Shown here piece by piece: positions 50,000 to 58,988 of a DNA stretch of 64,000 nucleotides. Position numbers and translations under genes: made by a program. Position 1 is the first letter of the stretch, and each line of letters starts with the position of its first letter. Below the pieces are notes generated by a model. That model saw only the letters and a list, made by a program, of their open reading frames with translations, was not told the origin of the DNA and did no database searches. Source of the DNA: Pseudomonas rustica (GTDB taxonomy: Bacteria > Pseudomonadota > Gammaproteobacteria > Pseudomonadales > Pseudomonadaceae); the NCBI RefSeq assembly GCF_018336155.1, contig NZ_JAGYHF010000001.1, positions 434,001 through 498,000 on the forward strand, given 5' to 3'.

Positions 50000-51127
50000 A
50001 TGCCCGCCACTTTCACCAAAAGCGCCCTCATGCTGAGCCTGTTGCTCGGATTCGGTCAGGCGCACGCCGCCAGCCAGAGCAATCCCGACGCCGTGGCCGG
50101 GGCGCATGGCATCCCGCACCCGGCGGTGATCGCTCACCGTGGCGCGTCCTTCGATGCTCCGGAATCCACTGCCGCCTCCTACACACTGGCCCGCGACCTC
50201 GGCGCTGATTATCTGGAAATGGATTTGCAGCGCAGCAAGGATGGCGTGCTGTTCGCCCTGCACGATGACAATCTGCAGCGCACCACCGACGTCGCGAGCA
50301 AGTTCCCGGATCGCAAGGACAGCCCGGCCAACGCCTTCACCATGGCCGAACTGAAAACCCTCGACGCCGGCAGCTGGTTCAACGCCAAGTACCCGGAGCG
50401 CGCGCGTCCTTCTTATGCCGGGCTGAAAATTCTGACCTTGGACGAAATCATCAACATCGCCCAGGCCAACCCGCACCACAAGCCAGGCCTGTACATCGAA
50501 ACCAAAGAGCCGCAGCTGTTCCCGGGCATCGAGCATGACCTCAAGGAAAAACTCCAGGATCGCGGCTGGCTGAGCCCGGCCGGTTCGAAACTGGCGAAAA
50601 GCCCGTTGGGCGTGGGTCAGGGTAAAGGCAAGGTAATCCTGCAGACGTTCGAGAAAAACAGCCTCGAACTGCTGGAAAAAGAAATGCCGCAAGTGCCGAA
50701 AATTCTTCTGTTGTGGGTCGGCGAAGGCAGCATCGAACCGAAGTCGAAAGTGACCTTTGCCGAGTCGGGCGAGAAGGACAAAAACGTTTTCTACGGCAAA
50801 CAGGAGCCGAAGTCTGAAGCCGAGTTCAAGCAGTGGGTCGACTACGCCAAGGCTCAGGGTGCAATCGGCACCGGCCCTTCCGCGAAGTTGACCAACAGCG
50901 GCGATCAAAGCTATTCGGATCTGGTGCAACCGTGGATGAATAAGTACACCCACGATCAAGGCATGCTCGTTCACGTTTACACCGTCGATGAGCCGGTGGA
51001 TTTCGAGAAAGTGATGGCGGCGGGTGTCGACGGCATCTTCACCAACCGCGCCAGCGAACTGTTGAAGTTCTATAAGCGTCCGGCGGCCGGCAGTGTTGAT
51101 CAGGTGTTGAAGAACAACGGTTATTGA
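50000..51127 (+). CDS. glpQ: Periplasmic glycerophosphodiester phosphodiesterase
   Basis: The 375-aa enzyme has a signal peptide (SALMLSLLLGFGQAHA) and a GDPD barrel: VIAHRGASFDAPESTAASY with the catalytic histidine and Arg, DYLEMDLQRSKDGVLFALHDDNLQRTTDV (second histidine; shown in part), and GVDGIFTNRASELL. It hydrolyses glycerophosphodiesters to glycerol 3-phosphate and an alcohol in the periplasm. AAAGGA eight bases before ATG 50000 is the better start than a codon 16 residues upstream. Confidence 0.93.
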   Translation: MPATFTKSALMLSLLLGFGQAHAASQSNPDAVAGAHGIPHPAVIAHRGASFDAPESTAASYTLARDLGADYLEMDLQRSKDGVLFALHDDNLQRTTDVASKFPDRKDSPANAFTMAELKTLDAGSWFNAKYPERARPSYAGLKILTLDEIINIAQANPHHKPGLYIETKEPQLFPGIEHDLKEKLQDRGWLSPAGSKLAKSPLGVGQGKGKVILQTFEKNSLELLEKEMPQVPKILLLWVGEGSIEPKSKVTFAESGEKDKNVFYGKQEPKSEAEFKQWVDYAKAQGAIGTGPSAKLTNSGDQSYSDLVQPWMNKYTHDQGMLVHVYTVDEPVDFEKVMAAGVDGIFTNRASELLKFYKRPAAGSVDQVLKNNGY

Positions 51128-51148
51128 TTGGCGATCGAGTTGTCTGCA

Positions 51149-51171
51149 TCGCGAGCAGGCGCGCTCCTGTA
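51149..51171. repeat. Single degenerate REP half
   Basis: TCGCGAGCAGGCGCGCTCCTG, a lone family B arm without partner. Confidence 0.5.
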
Positions 51172-51283
51172 AGAGCTGTTTGTTGGCGGTGCAAGTTTTT
51201 AAGGGTGAGTTAAGTTGCGCTGGTTAACCTGAACTCACTTAAACAGCTCACCCAATTAGACACACCACTAAAGGATTGAACCG

Positions 51284-51589
51284 ATGAAAACTTTGACTGC
51301 CCTGTTTACTGCCGCTGCTCTGACCCTGACTGCTGGCCTGGCCCAAGCTGATGTTCGCGTCGACCAGATCCCTCAGTTGGTGAAGGAAGGCAAGATCAAG
51401 TCGCTGGAATCGATGAACGCTGAAGCGTTGAAACTGCACCCGGGTGCGACCATCACTGACACCGATCTGGATAACCACTTCAATGGTTATGAGTATGAAG
51501 TTGAACTGCGCCTGGCCGATGGCACTGAGTGGGATGTCGACTTCGACGCCACTACCGGTAAAGTGCTGAGCAACAAGCAAGACCACTGA
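51284..51589 (+). CDS. Periplasmic PepSY-domain protein
   Basis: The 101-aa product has a signal peptide (MKTLTALFTAAALTLTAGLAQA) and a PepSY fold (VDQIPQLVKEGKIKSLESMN; GYEYEVELRLADGTEWDVDFDATTGKVL). PepSY domains inhibit or modulate proteases or sense ligands in the periplasm. AAAGGA lies upstream; a strong terminator follows. Confidence 0.9.
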   Translation: MKTLTALFTAAALTLTAGLAQADVRVDQIPQLVKEGKIKSLESMNAEALKLHPGATITDTDLDNHFNGYEYEVELRLADGTEWDVDFDATTGKVLSNKQDH

Positions 51590-51605
51590 TACAGCGCACT
51601 AGCGA

Positions 51606-51640
51606 AAGCCGCACGATTGAAAGATCGTGCGGCTTTTTTT
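51606..51640 (+). terminator. Rho-independent terminator
   Basis: GCCGCACGAT/ATCGTGCGGC, a 10-bp perfect stem with loop TGAAAG and seven T residues. Confidence 0.95.
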
Positions 51641-51676
51641 GTTTGGTCTGAGAGATTTGTCGACGGTGGGATTTTA

Positions 51677-51838
51677 CCCCCTCACCCCAGCCCTCTCCCC
51701 CAAGGGGGCGAGGGGGAAAGGGAGCAAATCGTGAGCTTTTCAAAGTCAAAGTACGGCTCGAAATCTCAGGTCGGTGAACCTTAAAAGAACACCTCGGTCA
51801 GTCCCCTCTCCCCCCGGGAGAGGGTTAGGGTGAGGGGA
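51677..51838. repeat. Paired inverted repeat, family E
   Basis: CCCCTCACCCCAGCCCTCTC at the left and a related inverted copy at the right (GAGAGGGTTAGGGTGAGGG) frame about 90 bp. A different, less conserved element type. Confidence 0.75.
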
Positions 51839-51845
51839 AAAGCCA

Positions 51846-52286
51846 TCACGCCGAAGTACTGACCAGCGCCCCCGACGTACTCGACCCCGAATCCTGCAAT
51901 GCCTGCAACAACGACGCCGTAGCGGTCTGCAAAGAAGCCGACGTCGTGGTGATCTGCGCCTGCGCTGCCGCCACGTCCGCCGCTTTGGCATCCGCGCTTT
52001 CCTGCTTCGCCTGCGCCGCCTGCAGCGCCTGCTGCTGTTGCTGCAATTGCTTTTGCAGCTCGGCAATCTGCTTGCGCAGCTCCTTCACCGAATCCGATTC
52101 TTCACTGCTGCTGGAACTGCTATCCCCCGCCGGTGCCGCGCCGCCCGCCGCTTTCGGCGCATCGCCGGATGCACTCGCAGTTGCCGTCGCGGCGGTGGTG
52201 GTGTCGTCGCCAACGTCGTTGATCGTGGTTTTACTGGTGGACGTAGTGACAGTCTGATTGATCGAAACAGAGCTGATGCTGACCAT
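51846..52286 (-). CDS. Low-complexity Ser/Thr/Ala/Gln protein with coiled coil
   Basis: The 146-aa product begins MVSISSVSINQTVTTS, passes through a Ser/Ala-rich stretch, then a heptad-like coiled coil of Gln, Leu, Lys and Ala (residues about 66-105), and ends rich in Ser, Thr and Ala. TTGGAG precedes the ATG. No signal peptide or domain. Resembles small FlxA-like hypothetical proteins in composition, but I do not recognise a family. Confidence 0.7.
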   Translation of the reverse strand: MVSISSVSINQTVTTSTSKTTINDVGDDTTTAATATASASGDAPKAAGGAAPAGDSSSSSSEESDSVKELRKQIAELQKQLQQQQQALQAAQAKQESADAKAADVAAAQAQITTTSASLQTATASLLQALQDSGSSTSGALVSTSA

Positions 52287-52493
52287 GGAAATACTCCAAT
52301 ACCGGTGATAGATAAGCGGTCATCGACCAGGGTCGCGATGAATTGAGATCGACTGTGTACCCACACGGTATCGAAATCGGTACATGTCACCCCGTCATCG
52401 AGCGGTCACAAAACCGTCACGCACGATTGCGAAGATGCCGAGCAGGTGAATCTGTAAACCCCACGCCAGACGCCCTCCTCGCAGCGAGCCTCC

Positions 52494-53516
52494 ATGAACC
52501 ACAGCCTCGACATCAGTCATCGCGATCCCGATCTGTTTGGCCTGCTCTACGGTTTTCGTTTTCTGCCCGGCGAACGTGGCCGCGAAGTGGATTCGGCGAC
52601 GGCCTTACGCTGTTTGCAGGACGACAGCGACAGCGGCGAATTTCTCTGGCTGCACCTCAATCTCGCCCACGCCGCGTGCGAGCGCTGGATGAAGAGTCAT
52701 CTGCAATTGCCTGAAGAATTTTTCGAGGCGTTGCATGAAGGCTCGCGCTCGACGCGCATCGAGCATGTCGATTCGGCGTTGCTGGCGGTGGTCAACGATG
52801 TGGTGTTCAACCTCAGCAGCATGGTGTCGTCGGACGTGTCGACATTGTGGGTCTGCGTGCGCAGCAAATTGATCGTCAGCGCGCGCCTGCAACCGCTGCA
52901 CTCGGTGGATAAATTGCGTTCGTCGGTGAAGGCTGGTGAGCGCTTTCGTTCACCGTCGGAATTGCTCGTGCATTTGCTGCGGGATCAGGGCGAGGTGCTG
53001 ACGCAAATCGTGCGCAAGACCAGTATGAGTGTGGATCAGGTAGAGGATGAATTGCTCTCCTCAAAGCTGTCGACCAACCGCGCTGAACTGGGTGCCAATC
53101 GACGGGTGCTGGTGCGGCTGCAACGGCTGTTGGCACTGGAGCCGGGTTCGTTGCTGCGTCTGCTCAACCGGCCGCCGCCGTGGTTACAGAAGGAGGACGT
53201 CAAGGAGCTGCGCAAATCCACTGAAGAGTTTGCGCTGATCATCAACGACCTCACGGCGCTGGGTGAGCGGATCAAATTGCTACAGGAAGAGATCGCCGCC
53301 AACCTCAACGAACAGAGCAACCGCACGCTGTTTACCCTGACCGTGGTGACGGTGCTGGCGCTGCCGATCAACATCATTGCCGGTTTTTTCGGGATGAATG
53401 TGGGCGGGGTGCCACTGTCGCAGGATCCGGAAGGGTTCTGGATATTGGTGGCGCTGGTGGCGACGTTTACCGTGATTGCCGGAAGGTGGGCGTTTCGTAA
53501 AAGAGGTGATTACTGA
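52494..53516 (+). CDS. zntB: CorA-type cation transporter, ZntB-like
   Basis: The 340-aa inner-membrane protein has a large cytosolic N-domain, a long helix (residues about 230-285) and two C-terminal membrane helices joined by the GMN motif (IIAGFFGMNVGGVPL). ZntB-type sequences start similarly (LLYGFRF) and move Zn2+; Mg2+ cannot be excluded from sequence. No clear Shine-Dalgarno, but the ATG fits family length. Confidence 0.85.
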   Translation: MNHSLDISHRDPDLFGLLYGFRFLPGERGREVDSATALRCLQDDSDSGEFLWLHLNLAHAACERWMKSHLQLPEEFFEALHEGSRSTRIEHVDSALLAVVNDVVFNLSSMVSSDVSTLWVCVRSKLIVSARLQPLHSVDKLRSSVKAGERFRSPSELLVHLLRDQGEVLTQIVRKTSMSVDQVEDELLSSKLSTNRAELGANRRVLVRLQRLLALEPGSLLRLLNRPPPWLQKEDVKELRKSTEEFALIINDLTALGERIKLLQEEIAANLNEQSNRTLFTLTVVTVLALPINIIAGFFGMNVGGVPLSQDPEGFWILVALVATFTVIAGRWAFRKRGDY

Positions 53517-53574
53517 CCCTTGCGTACCACAGGTCTATTGTCGCTGCAGAGATCTATCGAGATGACAAAGATCC

Positions 53575-53707
53575 TGTGGCGAGGGGATTTATCCCCGTTC
53601 GGCTGCGCAGCAGTCGTAAATCCGGTGATCGCGGTTGAGCTGATTGACCGAGGTGAATGGTTTTGGGGCTGCTTCGCAACCCAACGGGGATAAATCCCCT
53701 CGCCACA
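53575..53707. repeat. Paired inverted repeat, family A
   Basis: TGTGGCGAGGGGATTTATCC and its inverted copy, with a longer centre of about 70 bp. It fills much of the 340-bp gap before the phosphate transporter; the rest shows no gene. Confidence 0.85.
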
Positions 53708-53858
53708 AAAGCTCACCTTAATTCCCCAGAGTTCAGGAATGGACTCAACAGATCAATGGTCAGGCTATTCATCCAAACACTGATCTGCCGCAGTCTCTCT
53801 GTAACATTCTGCAATGATCATGGGCGACATTCCTTCCCTCGCTGAGGATTGTCCGCTC

Positions 53859-55472
53859 ATGGCTACTCCCTCCCTGACCGCCAGCCACACATCCGCCCCC
53901 AGCGGCAGGCCCGCCCTCGACAAGAAAACCAGCCCGTTCACCTACGTGATTTTTTTTGCCGTGCTGGCGATGGGCATGCTGTTCACCGCCTATAGCCTGA
54001 TGCACGACATGCACGAGCTCGGCACGGTCGTCACGACGTGGACGCCGTTTCTGCTGCTCGGCGTCGCGCTGCTGATTGCGCTGGGCTTCGAGTTCGTCAA
54101 CGGTTTCCATGACACCGCCAACGCCGTCGCCACGGTGATCTATACCCACTCGCTGCCGCCGAATGTCGCGGTGGTCTGGTCGGGTTTTTTCAACTTTCTC
54201 GGTGTGCTGCTTTCGAGCGGCGCGGTGGCGTTCGGCATCATCGCTCTGCTGCCGGTTGAGTTGATTCTGCAGGTCGGTTCGTCGGCCGGTTTCGCGATGA
54301 TCTTCGCCCTGTTGATCGCCGCGATCCTGTGGAACCTCGGCACTTGGTGGCTGGGTTTGCCGGCGTCTTCGTCGCACACGCTGATCGGTTCGATCATCGG
54401 CGTCGGCGTGGCCAATGCCTTGATGCACGGCCGCGACGGCACCAGCGGTGTCGACTGGGCGCAGGCGACCAAGATCGGTTACGCGCTGCTGCTCTCACCG
54501 CTGGTGGGTTTCGGTTGTGCCGCGCTGTTGCTGCTGGCGCTGCGCGCGTTCGTGAAAAATCGTTCGCTGTACAAGGCACCGGAAGGCAACGCGCCGCCGC
54601 CCTGGTGGATTCGCGGTTTGCTGATCGCCACGTGCACCGGCGTGTCCTTCGCTCACGGCTCCAACGACGGCCAGAAAGGCATGGGCCTGATCATGTTGAT
54701 TCTGGTCGGCACGCTGCCGATGGCGTACGCCTTGAACCGCACCATGCCCGAGGAACAATCGCTGCAATTCGCCGCTGTAGCGCAAGTCACCCAACAAGCG
54801 TTGGTAAAAAGTGCGCCGCAGCCGGCGCCGGCTGATCCGCGTCCGATCCTTTCCGATTACGTGCGCAGCAAGGAAGCCACGCCGCAACTGATCCCCGCCC
54901 TCGCCGCCCTCACCGGGCACATCGGCGAAGAAGTCCGGGGCTACGGTTCGCTGGCGAAAGTCCCGGCCGAAGCCATGGGCAACGTGCGTAACGACATGTA
55001 CCTGGCCAGCGAAAGCATTCGCCTGATGGACAAGAACAAGGTCGGCAATTTCGACGCCGACACCAGCAGCAAACTGCAACTGTTCAAGCAACAGATCGAC
55101 AACGCCACGCGGTTTATTCCGCTGTGGGTGAAGATCGCCGTGGCCATCGCACTGGGGCTTGGCACCATGGTTGGCTGGAAGCGGATTGTGGTGACGGTGG
55201 GTGAAAAAATCGGCAAGACGCACCTGACGTATGCCCAGGGTGCGTCGGCGGAAACCGTGGCGATGCTGACCATTGGTGCGGCGGATATGTTTGGTTTGCC
55301 GGTGTCGACGACGCATGTGTTGTCGTCGGGTGTGGCGGGGACGATGGTTGCCAACGGTGGCGGGTTGCAGATGAAGACCATCCGCAATTTGCTGATGGCG
55401 TGGGTGCTGACGTTGCCGGCGGCGATCCTGCTGTCGGGCAGCCTCTACTGGCTGTTCACCCAAATCTTCTGA
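53859..55472 (+). CDS. pitA: Low-affinity inorganic phosphate transporter (Pit family)
   Basis: The 537-aa inner-membrane protein has the two PHO4 repeats with signature GFEFVNGFHDTANAVATVIYT and SFAHGSNDGQKGMGL, plus GLPASSSHTLIGSIIG and GLPVSTTHVLSSGVAGTM. A long central cytoplasmic loop separates the halves. It imports phosphate, probably as a metal complex, with protons. ATG 53859 with GAGGA upstream is preferred to an ATG 15 codons earlier. Confidence 0.93.
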   Translation: MATPSLTASHTSAPSGRPALDKKTSPFTYVIFFAVLAMGMLFTAYSLMHDMHELGTVVTTWTPFLLLGVALLIALGFEFVNGFHDTANAVATVIYTHSLPPNVAVVWSGFFNFLGVLLSSGAVAFGIIALLPVELILQVGSSAGFAMIFALLIAAILWNLGTWWLGLPASSSHTLIGSIIGVGVANALMHGRDGTSGVDWAQATKIGYALLLSPLVGFGCAALLLLALRAFVKNRSLYKAPEGNAPPPWWIRGLLIATCTGVSFAHGSNDGQKGMGLIMLILVGTLPMAYALNRTMPEEQSLQFAAVAQVTQQALVKSAPQPAPADPRPILSDYVRSKEATPQLIPALAALTGHIGEEVRGYGSLAKVPAEAMGNVRNDMYLASESIRLMDKNKVGNFDADTSSKLQLFKQQIDNATRFIPLWVKIAVAIALGLGTMVGWKRIVVTVGEKIGKTHLTYAQGASAETVAMLTIGAADMFGLPVSTTHVLSSGVAGTMVANGGGLQMKTIRNLLMAWVLTLPAAILLSGSLYWLFTQIF

Positions 55473-55487
55473 CCCACAACAATTCCC

Positions 55488-55565
55488 TGTAGGAGCTGCC
55501 GAAGGCTGCGATCTTTTGATCCTGTTTTAAAGATCAAAAGATCGCAGCCTGCGGCAGCTCCTACA
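55488..55565. repeat. Paired inverted repeat, family C
   Basis: TGTAGGAGCTGCCGAAGGCT…TTTTGATC and its inverted copy between convergent genes. Confidence 0.87.
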
Positions 55566-55615
55566 GGTAGCCGTTTCAGATAGAGATCCAGTGAGGTTTG
55601 AGTGCAAGGTGTGGG

Positions 55616-56512
55616 TTAGAGGGTTGAGCGGATCACATCGCCGAGCCAATCCATAAACACCCGCACGCGCAACGGCAAATGCCGCTGCCGGGCATACAAC
55701 AACGAAATCGCCATCGACGGCGCCGTAAACTGCGGCAACACCGTCACCAGTTCGCCGTTATCCAAATGTGCTTTCATGCCCGAGCGCGGCACTTGGGTCA
55801 AACCGAATCCGCCCAGACACGCCGACTCATAAGCATCCGTGCTGTTAACCGTCACACTGCCCGCCATCGGCAAACGCTTAACCTCACCTCCCTCCTCGTA
55901 CACAAACCCTTCCGAACGCGAACCCAATACGCCGACGTAATGCACCAGCCGATGCTGCGCCAGATCCTCCAGCGTCTGCGGCACACCATAGCGTTCAAGG
56001 TACGCCGGGCTCGCGCAGTTGATCATCGAAAAATCGCCCAAATGCCGCGCCACCACCGATTGATCCGGCTGCGCGCCAATGCGCACTACGCAATCAAAAC
56101 CCTCACTGAGCAGATCGACGCGGCGGTCAGTGCTACTGATTTCCAGTTCCAGATTTGGGTGGCGATCCATGAACTCAGGCAACAGCGGCATGACCAGACG
56201 TCGCGACAGAATGTTCGGCATGTCGACCCGAATGCGTCCGGTCAACGCGGCCTCGTCCTGGCGGAACAACCCTTCAATCTCGTCCATGTGCGAAAGCAGA
56301 TCCTTGCTGCGTTCGTACAACACCAGTCCGTCTTGCGTCGCCTGCACTTTGCGCGTGGTGCGCTGCAACAGGCGCGTGCCGACCAGTGTTTCGAGTGCCT
56401 GCACATGTTCGGAAACGGTGGAGCGCGGCAGGCCAAGGCTCTCGCCGGCGTGGGTGAAACTCGACAGTTCGCTGACCCGGACGAAGGTGCGCAGCAGTTC
56501 CAGTTTGTTCAT
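55616..56512 (-). CDS. LysR-family regulator divergent from an SDR gene
   Basis: The 298-aa protein has HTH LSSFTHAGESLGLPRSTVSEHVQALE (in part) and a CrgA-like substrate domain (DRRVDLLSEGFDCVVRIG). AGGTG six bases before ATG 56512. The short-chain dehydrogenase starting at 56634 is divergent, 121 bp away, the standard layout for a LysR target. Confidence 0.9.
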   Translation of the reverse strand: MNKLELLRTFVRVSELSSFTHAGESLGLPRSTVSEHVQALETLVGTRLLQRTTRKVQATQDGLVLYERSKDLLSHMDEIEGLFRQDEAALTGRIRVDMPNILSRRLVMPLLPEFMDRHPNLELEISSTDRRVDLLSEGFDCVVRIGAQPDQSVVARHLGDFSMINCASPAYLERYGVPQTLEDLAQHRLVHYVGVLGSRSEGFVYEEGGEVKRLPMAGSVTVNSTDAYESACLGGFGLTQVPRSGMKAHLDNGELVTVLPQFTAPSMAISLLYARQRHLPLRVRVFMDWLGDVIRSTL

Positions 56513-56633
56513 GTGAGCACCTGACGATTGTTCGGCTGAGCCGATCAGTGATTCCGATTTCAGTCTGTTTATCACCTATCGGCGGACAAATAAACTGAGT
56601 CCCATCACCACTCACCAGCATCGAGGAAGTCCC

Positions 56634-57392
56634 ATGAACCGCAAAATCGCATTGATCACCGGCGCCAGTCGTGGCCTCGGCAAAAACGCCGCCCTGCACC
56701 TCGCCGCCCAAGGTGTCGACATCATCGGCACTTATCACAGCCGCGCGGATGAAGCGCAGGCGCTGGTCGTGGAGCTGGAAAAACTCGGCGCCAAAGCGGT
56801 GATGCTGCAACTGGACGTCGGTCGCAGCGACAGCTTTGCCGGGTTCGGCGGTCAGGTTGAGCAAGCGCTGCGCGAACAATTTGAACGCGAGCGTTTCGAT
56901 TTCTTGATCAACAACGCCGGGGTCGGTTTGCACGTGAGCTTCGCCGAGACCACGGTTGAGCAATTCGACATGCTGATGAACGTGCATTTCAAAGGGCCGT
57001 TCTTCCTGACGCAGCAACTCTTGCCGCTGATTAACGACGGCGGACGCATCATCAATATCTCCAGCGGCCTCGCGCGTTTCACCATCCCGGGCGCCAGTGC
57101 TTATGCGGCGATGAAAGGCGCGATTGAAGTGCTGACTCGTTATCAGGCGAAAGAGCTGGGCGCGCGGCAGATTGCCGTTAACACTTTGGCGCCGGGCGCG
57201 ATTGAAACTGATTTTGGTGGCGGGACTGTTCGCGATAATGCGGCGGTGAATGCGATGGTCGCGGACAACACCGCGCTGGGACGCGCCGGTCAGCCGGATG
57301 ATATTGGCGGAGCGCTGGCGTTGTTACTGTCGCCGGGTGCGCAATGGATCAATGGGCAGCGGGTTGAAGCCTCCGGCGGGATGTTCCTCTAA
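56634..57392 (+). CDS. Short-chain dehydrogenase/reductase
   Basis: The 252-aa SDR has GASRGLGKNAALHLA (cofactor loop), NNAGVG, catalytic Ser in INISSGLARFTIPG, YAAMKGAI (Y-x-x-x-K) and NTLAPGAIETDF. Classical SDR length; NADP(H) preference is likely from R near the loop. GAGGAAG precedes the ATG. Substrate unknown; presumably regulated by the divergent LysR. Confidence 0.92.
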   Translation: MNRKIALITGASRGLGKNAALHLAAQGVDIIGTYHSRADEAQALVVELEKLGAKAVMLQLDVGRSDSFAGFGGQVEQALREQFERERFDFLINNAGVGLHVSFAETTVEQFDMLMNVHFKGPFFLTQQLLPLINDGGRIINISSGLARFTIPGASAYAAMKGAIEVLTRYQAKELGARQIAVNTLAPGAIETDFGGGTVRDNAAVNAMVADNTALGRAGQPDDIGGALALLLSPGAQWINGQRVEASGGMFL

Positions 57393-57409
57393 ACCTGACT
57401 CCCATCCAT

Positions 57410-57514
57410 TGTGGCGAGGGGATTTATCCCCGTTGGGGTGCGCAGCGCCCCCTCTTTTGATCCAGAAAAGATGGGCCTGCTGCGCAGGCCAACGGGGATA
57501 ATCCCCTCGCCACA
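57410..57514. repeat. Paired inverted repeat, family A, right arm one base short
   Basis: TGTGGCGAGGGGATTTATCC; the inverted copy reads GGGGATAATCCCC, with one A fewer than in the other copies. Confidence 0.85.
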
Positions 57515-57522
57515 GGTTTTGG

Positions 57523-57960
57523 TTAACCCTCACAAACACCACGGGTCATGAAGCGTTCGCGCAGCACGTCGTACGCCCAGTGATACACATAGGTGTACGG
57601 CAGGAAGAACAGCAGCACGCCGATATCCAGCAAAAACGCCTGCCACAAACTGACCGACAACCACCACGCAATCAGCGGCACGCCCATCACGATCAAGCCA
57701 CCCTCGAACAGCAGCGCATGCACCACACGCACCCAGGCGTTATGCGCAACATTCATCCGCGCCAGCACCCGGTCGAAGTAGCGGTTGAACACCACGTTCC
57801 AGCCCAGCGCCAGCATCGCGATCAACACCGTCACCGCGCCCATTTCAAGCATCGGTTTTTTCATCAGCCACGCCAGCAGCGGCGTGCAGATCAGAATGGC
57901 CAGCAGTTCGAAACCAACGGCCTGGAAAATACGTTCAGTGATGGATTTAGGGGCAGTCAT
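57523..57960 (-). CDS. PACE-family multidrug efflux protein
   Basis: The 145-aa protein has four hydrophobic helices in two tandem bacterial-transmembrane-pair repeats, each with the PACE pattern: RIFQAVGFELLAILICTPLL and RVVHALLFEGGLIVMGVPLIA; WNVVFNRYFDR and YTYVYHWAYDVLR. AceI-like members export chlorhexidine and related biocides by proton exchange. AAGGAG before ATG 57960. A LysR gene diverges 89 bp away. Confidence 0.92.
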   Translation of the reverse strand: MTAPKSITERIFQAVGFELLAILICTPLLAWLMKKPMLEMGAVTVLIAMLALGWNVVFNRYFDRVLARMNVAHNAWVRVVHALLFEGGLIVMGVPLIAWWLSVSLWQAFLLDIGVLLFFLPYTYVYHWAYDVLRERFMTRGVCEG

Positions 57961-58049
57961 TGCCTGACTCCTTGAGTGAAGATGGTTGCCATGATCCACC
58001 CTCACACCGATACTTCATAACCAATAACCATCGATCAAGGCGATAGTTC

Positions 58050-58904
58050 ATGGCCTCGCAAGAAGTGCTGTTGGCGTTTGTGCAAGCGGCGACCCAAGGT
58101 TCGTTTTCGGCGGCGGCGCGCAAACTCGGGCGCAGTCAGTCGACCATCAGCGCGGCGGTGGCCAGCCTTGAGATCGATCTGGATCTGGTGCTGTTCGATC
58201 GCAGCAGCCGCAAACCTACGCTCACCCCCGCGGGCCATGTGATGTTGCAACGAGCGGAGGCGATTCTGGCGGCGACCAGTCGTCTGGAGATGACCGCGCG
58301 GCAGTTGTCCCAGGGTGTCGAGCCGAAACTGACCGTGGCGATTTCCGACACCTATCAGTCGTATCGTTTTGAAGCGGCGCTGGCTGGGTTTGAGCAGCGT
58401 TATCCGGATCTGGAGCTGGAATGTTTGATCGCTGAATGCGATGACTTGATTGAACTGGTGCAACGCGGTCGTGCGCATCTGGCCTTTGCGGAGATGCAGG
58501 AGAATTATCCGCCAGATCTGGTGACCTCGACCGTGGCCGAACGCACGGAAATAGCTCTGTTCGTCAATCGCGATCATCCGTTGGCGACGCTTGAGCACAT
58601 TGATCAGCACACCTTGGAGCTGCATCGCGAGCTGCGCTTGGCGACCATCGTTAATCCGTACGACAGTCGTGGCAAAGGCCGGGTGTGGTCGGCGCCGAGT
58701 TATTTGATGTTGCTGGAAATGGCCGAAAAGGGCTTCGGCTGGGCGCCGTTGCCGCGTTGGCTGGCGCAGCGGTTTGGCAATGATTTGCTGGTGGAGTTGA
58801 AAGTGCGTGGCTGGCCGAAACCGGTGTTTGTCGATGCACTGTGGTCGCGGCTGTATCCGCCGGGGCCGGCGGGGAGCTGGTTGCTTAACAAGATGTTGGA
58901 GTAG
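58050..58904 (+). CDS. LysR-family regulator, probably of the PACE gene
   Basis: The 284-aa regulator has HTH TQGSFSAAARKLGRSQSTISAAVASLE (in part) and a substrate domain (LTVAISDTYQSYRFEAALAGF). It is divergent from the PACE efflux gene, as aceR is from aceI in Acinetobacter, so control of that gene is likely. No strong Shine-Dalgarno before ATG 58050. Confidence 0.9.
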   Translation: MASQEVLLAFVQAATQGSFSAAARKLGRSQSTISAAVASLEIDLDLVLFDRSSRKPTLTPAGHVMLQRAEAILAATSRLEMTARQLSQGVEPKLTVAISDTYQSYRFEAALAGFEQRYPDLELECLIAECDDLIELVQRGRAHLAFAEMQENYPPDLVTSTVAERTEIALFVNRDHPLATLEHIDQHTLELHRELRLATIVNPYDSRGKGRVWSAPSYLMLLEMAEKGFGWAPLPRWLAQRFGNDLLVELKVRGWPKPVFVDALWSRLYPPGPAGSWLLNKMLE

Positions 58905-58987
58905 ATCAAAAGATCGCAGCCTTCGGCAGCTCCTACATGGGAATGCGTACCTCTGTAGGAGCTGCCGAAGGCTGCGATCTTTTGATC
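58904..58987. repeat. Paired inverted repeat, family C, between convergent LysR genes
   Basis: GATCAAAAGATCGCAGCCTT and its inverted copy; it touches the stop codons on both sides and may terminate both transcripts. Confidence 0.87.
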
Positions 58988-58988
58988 C

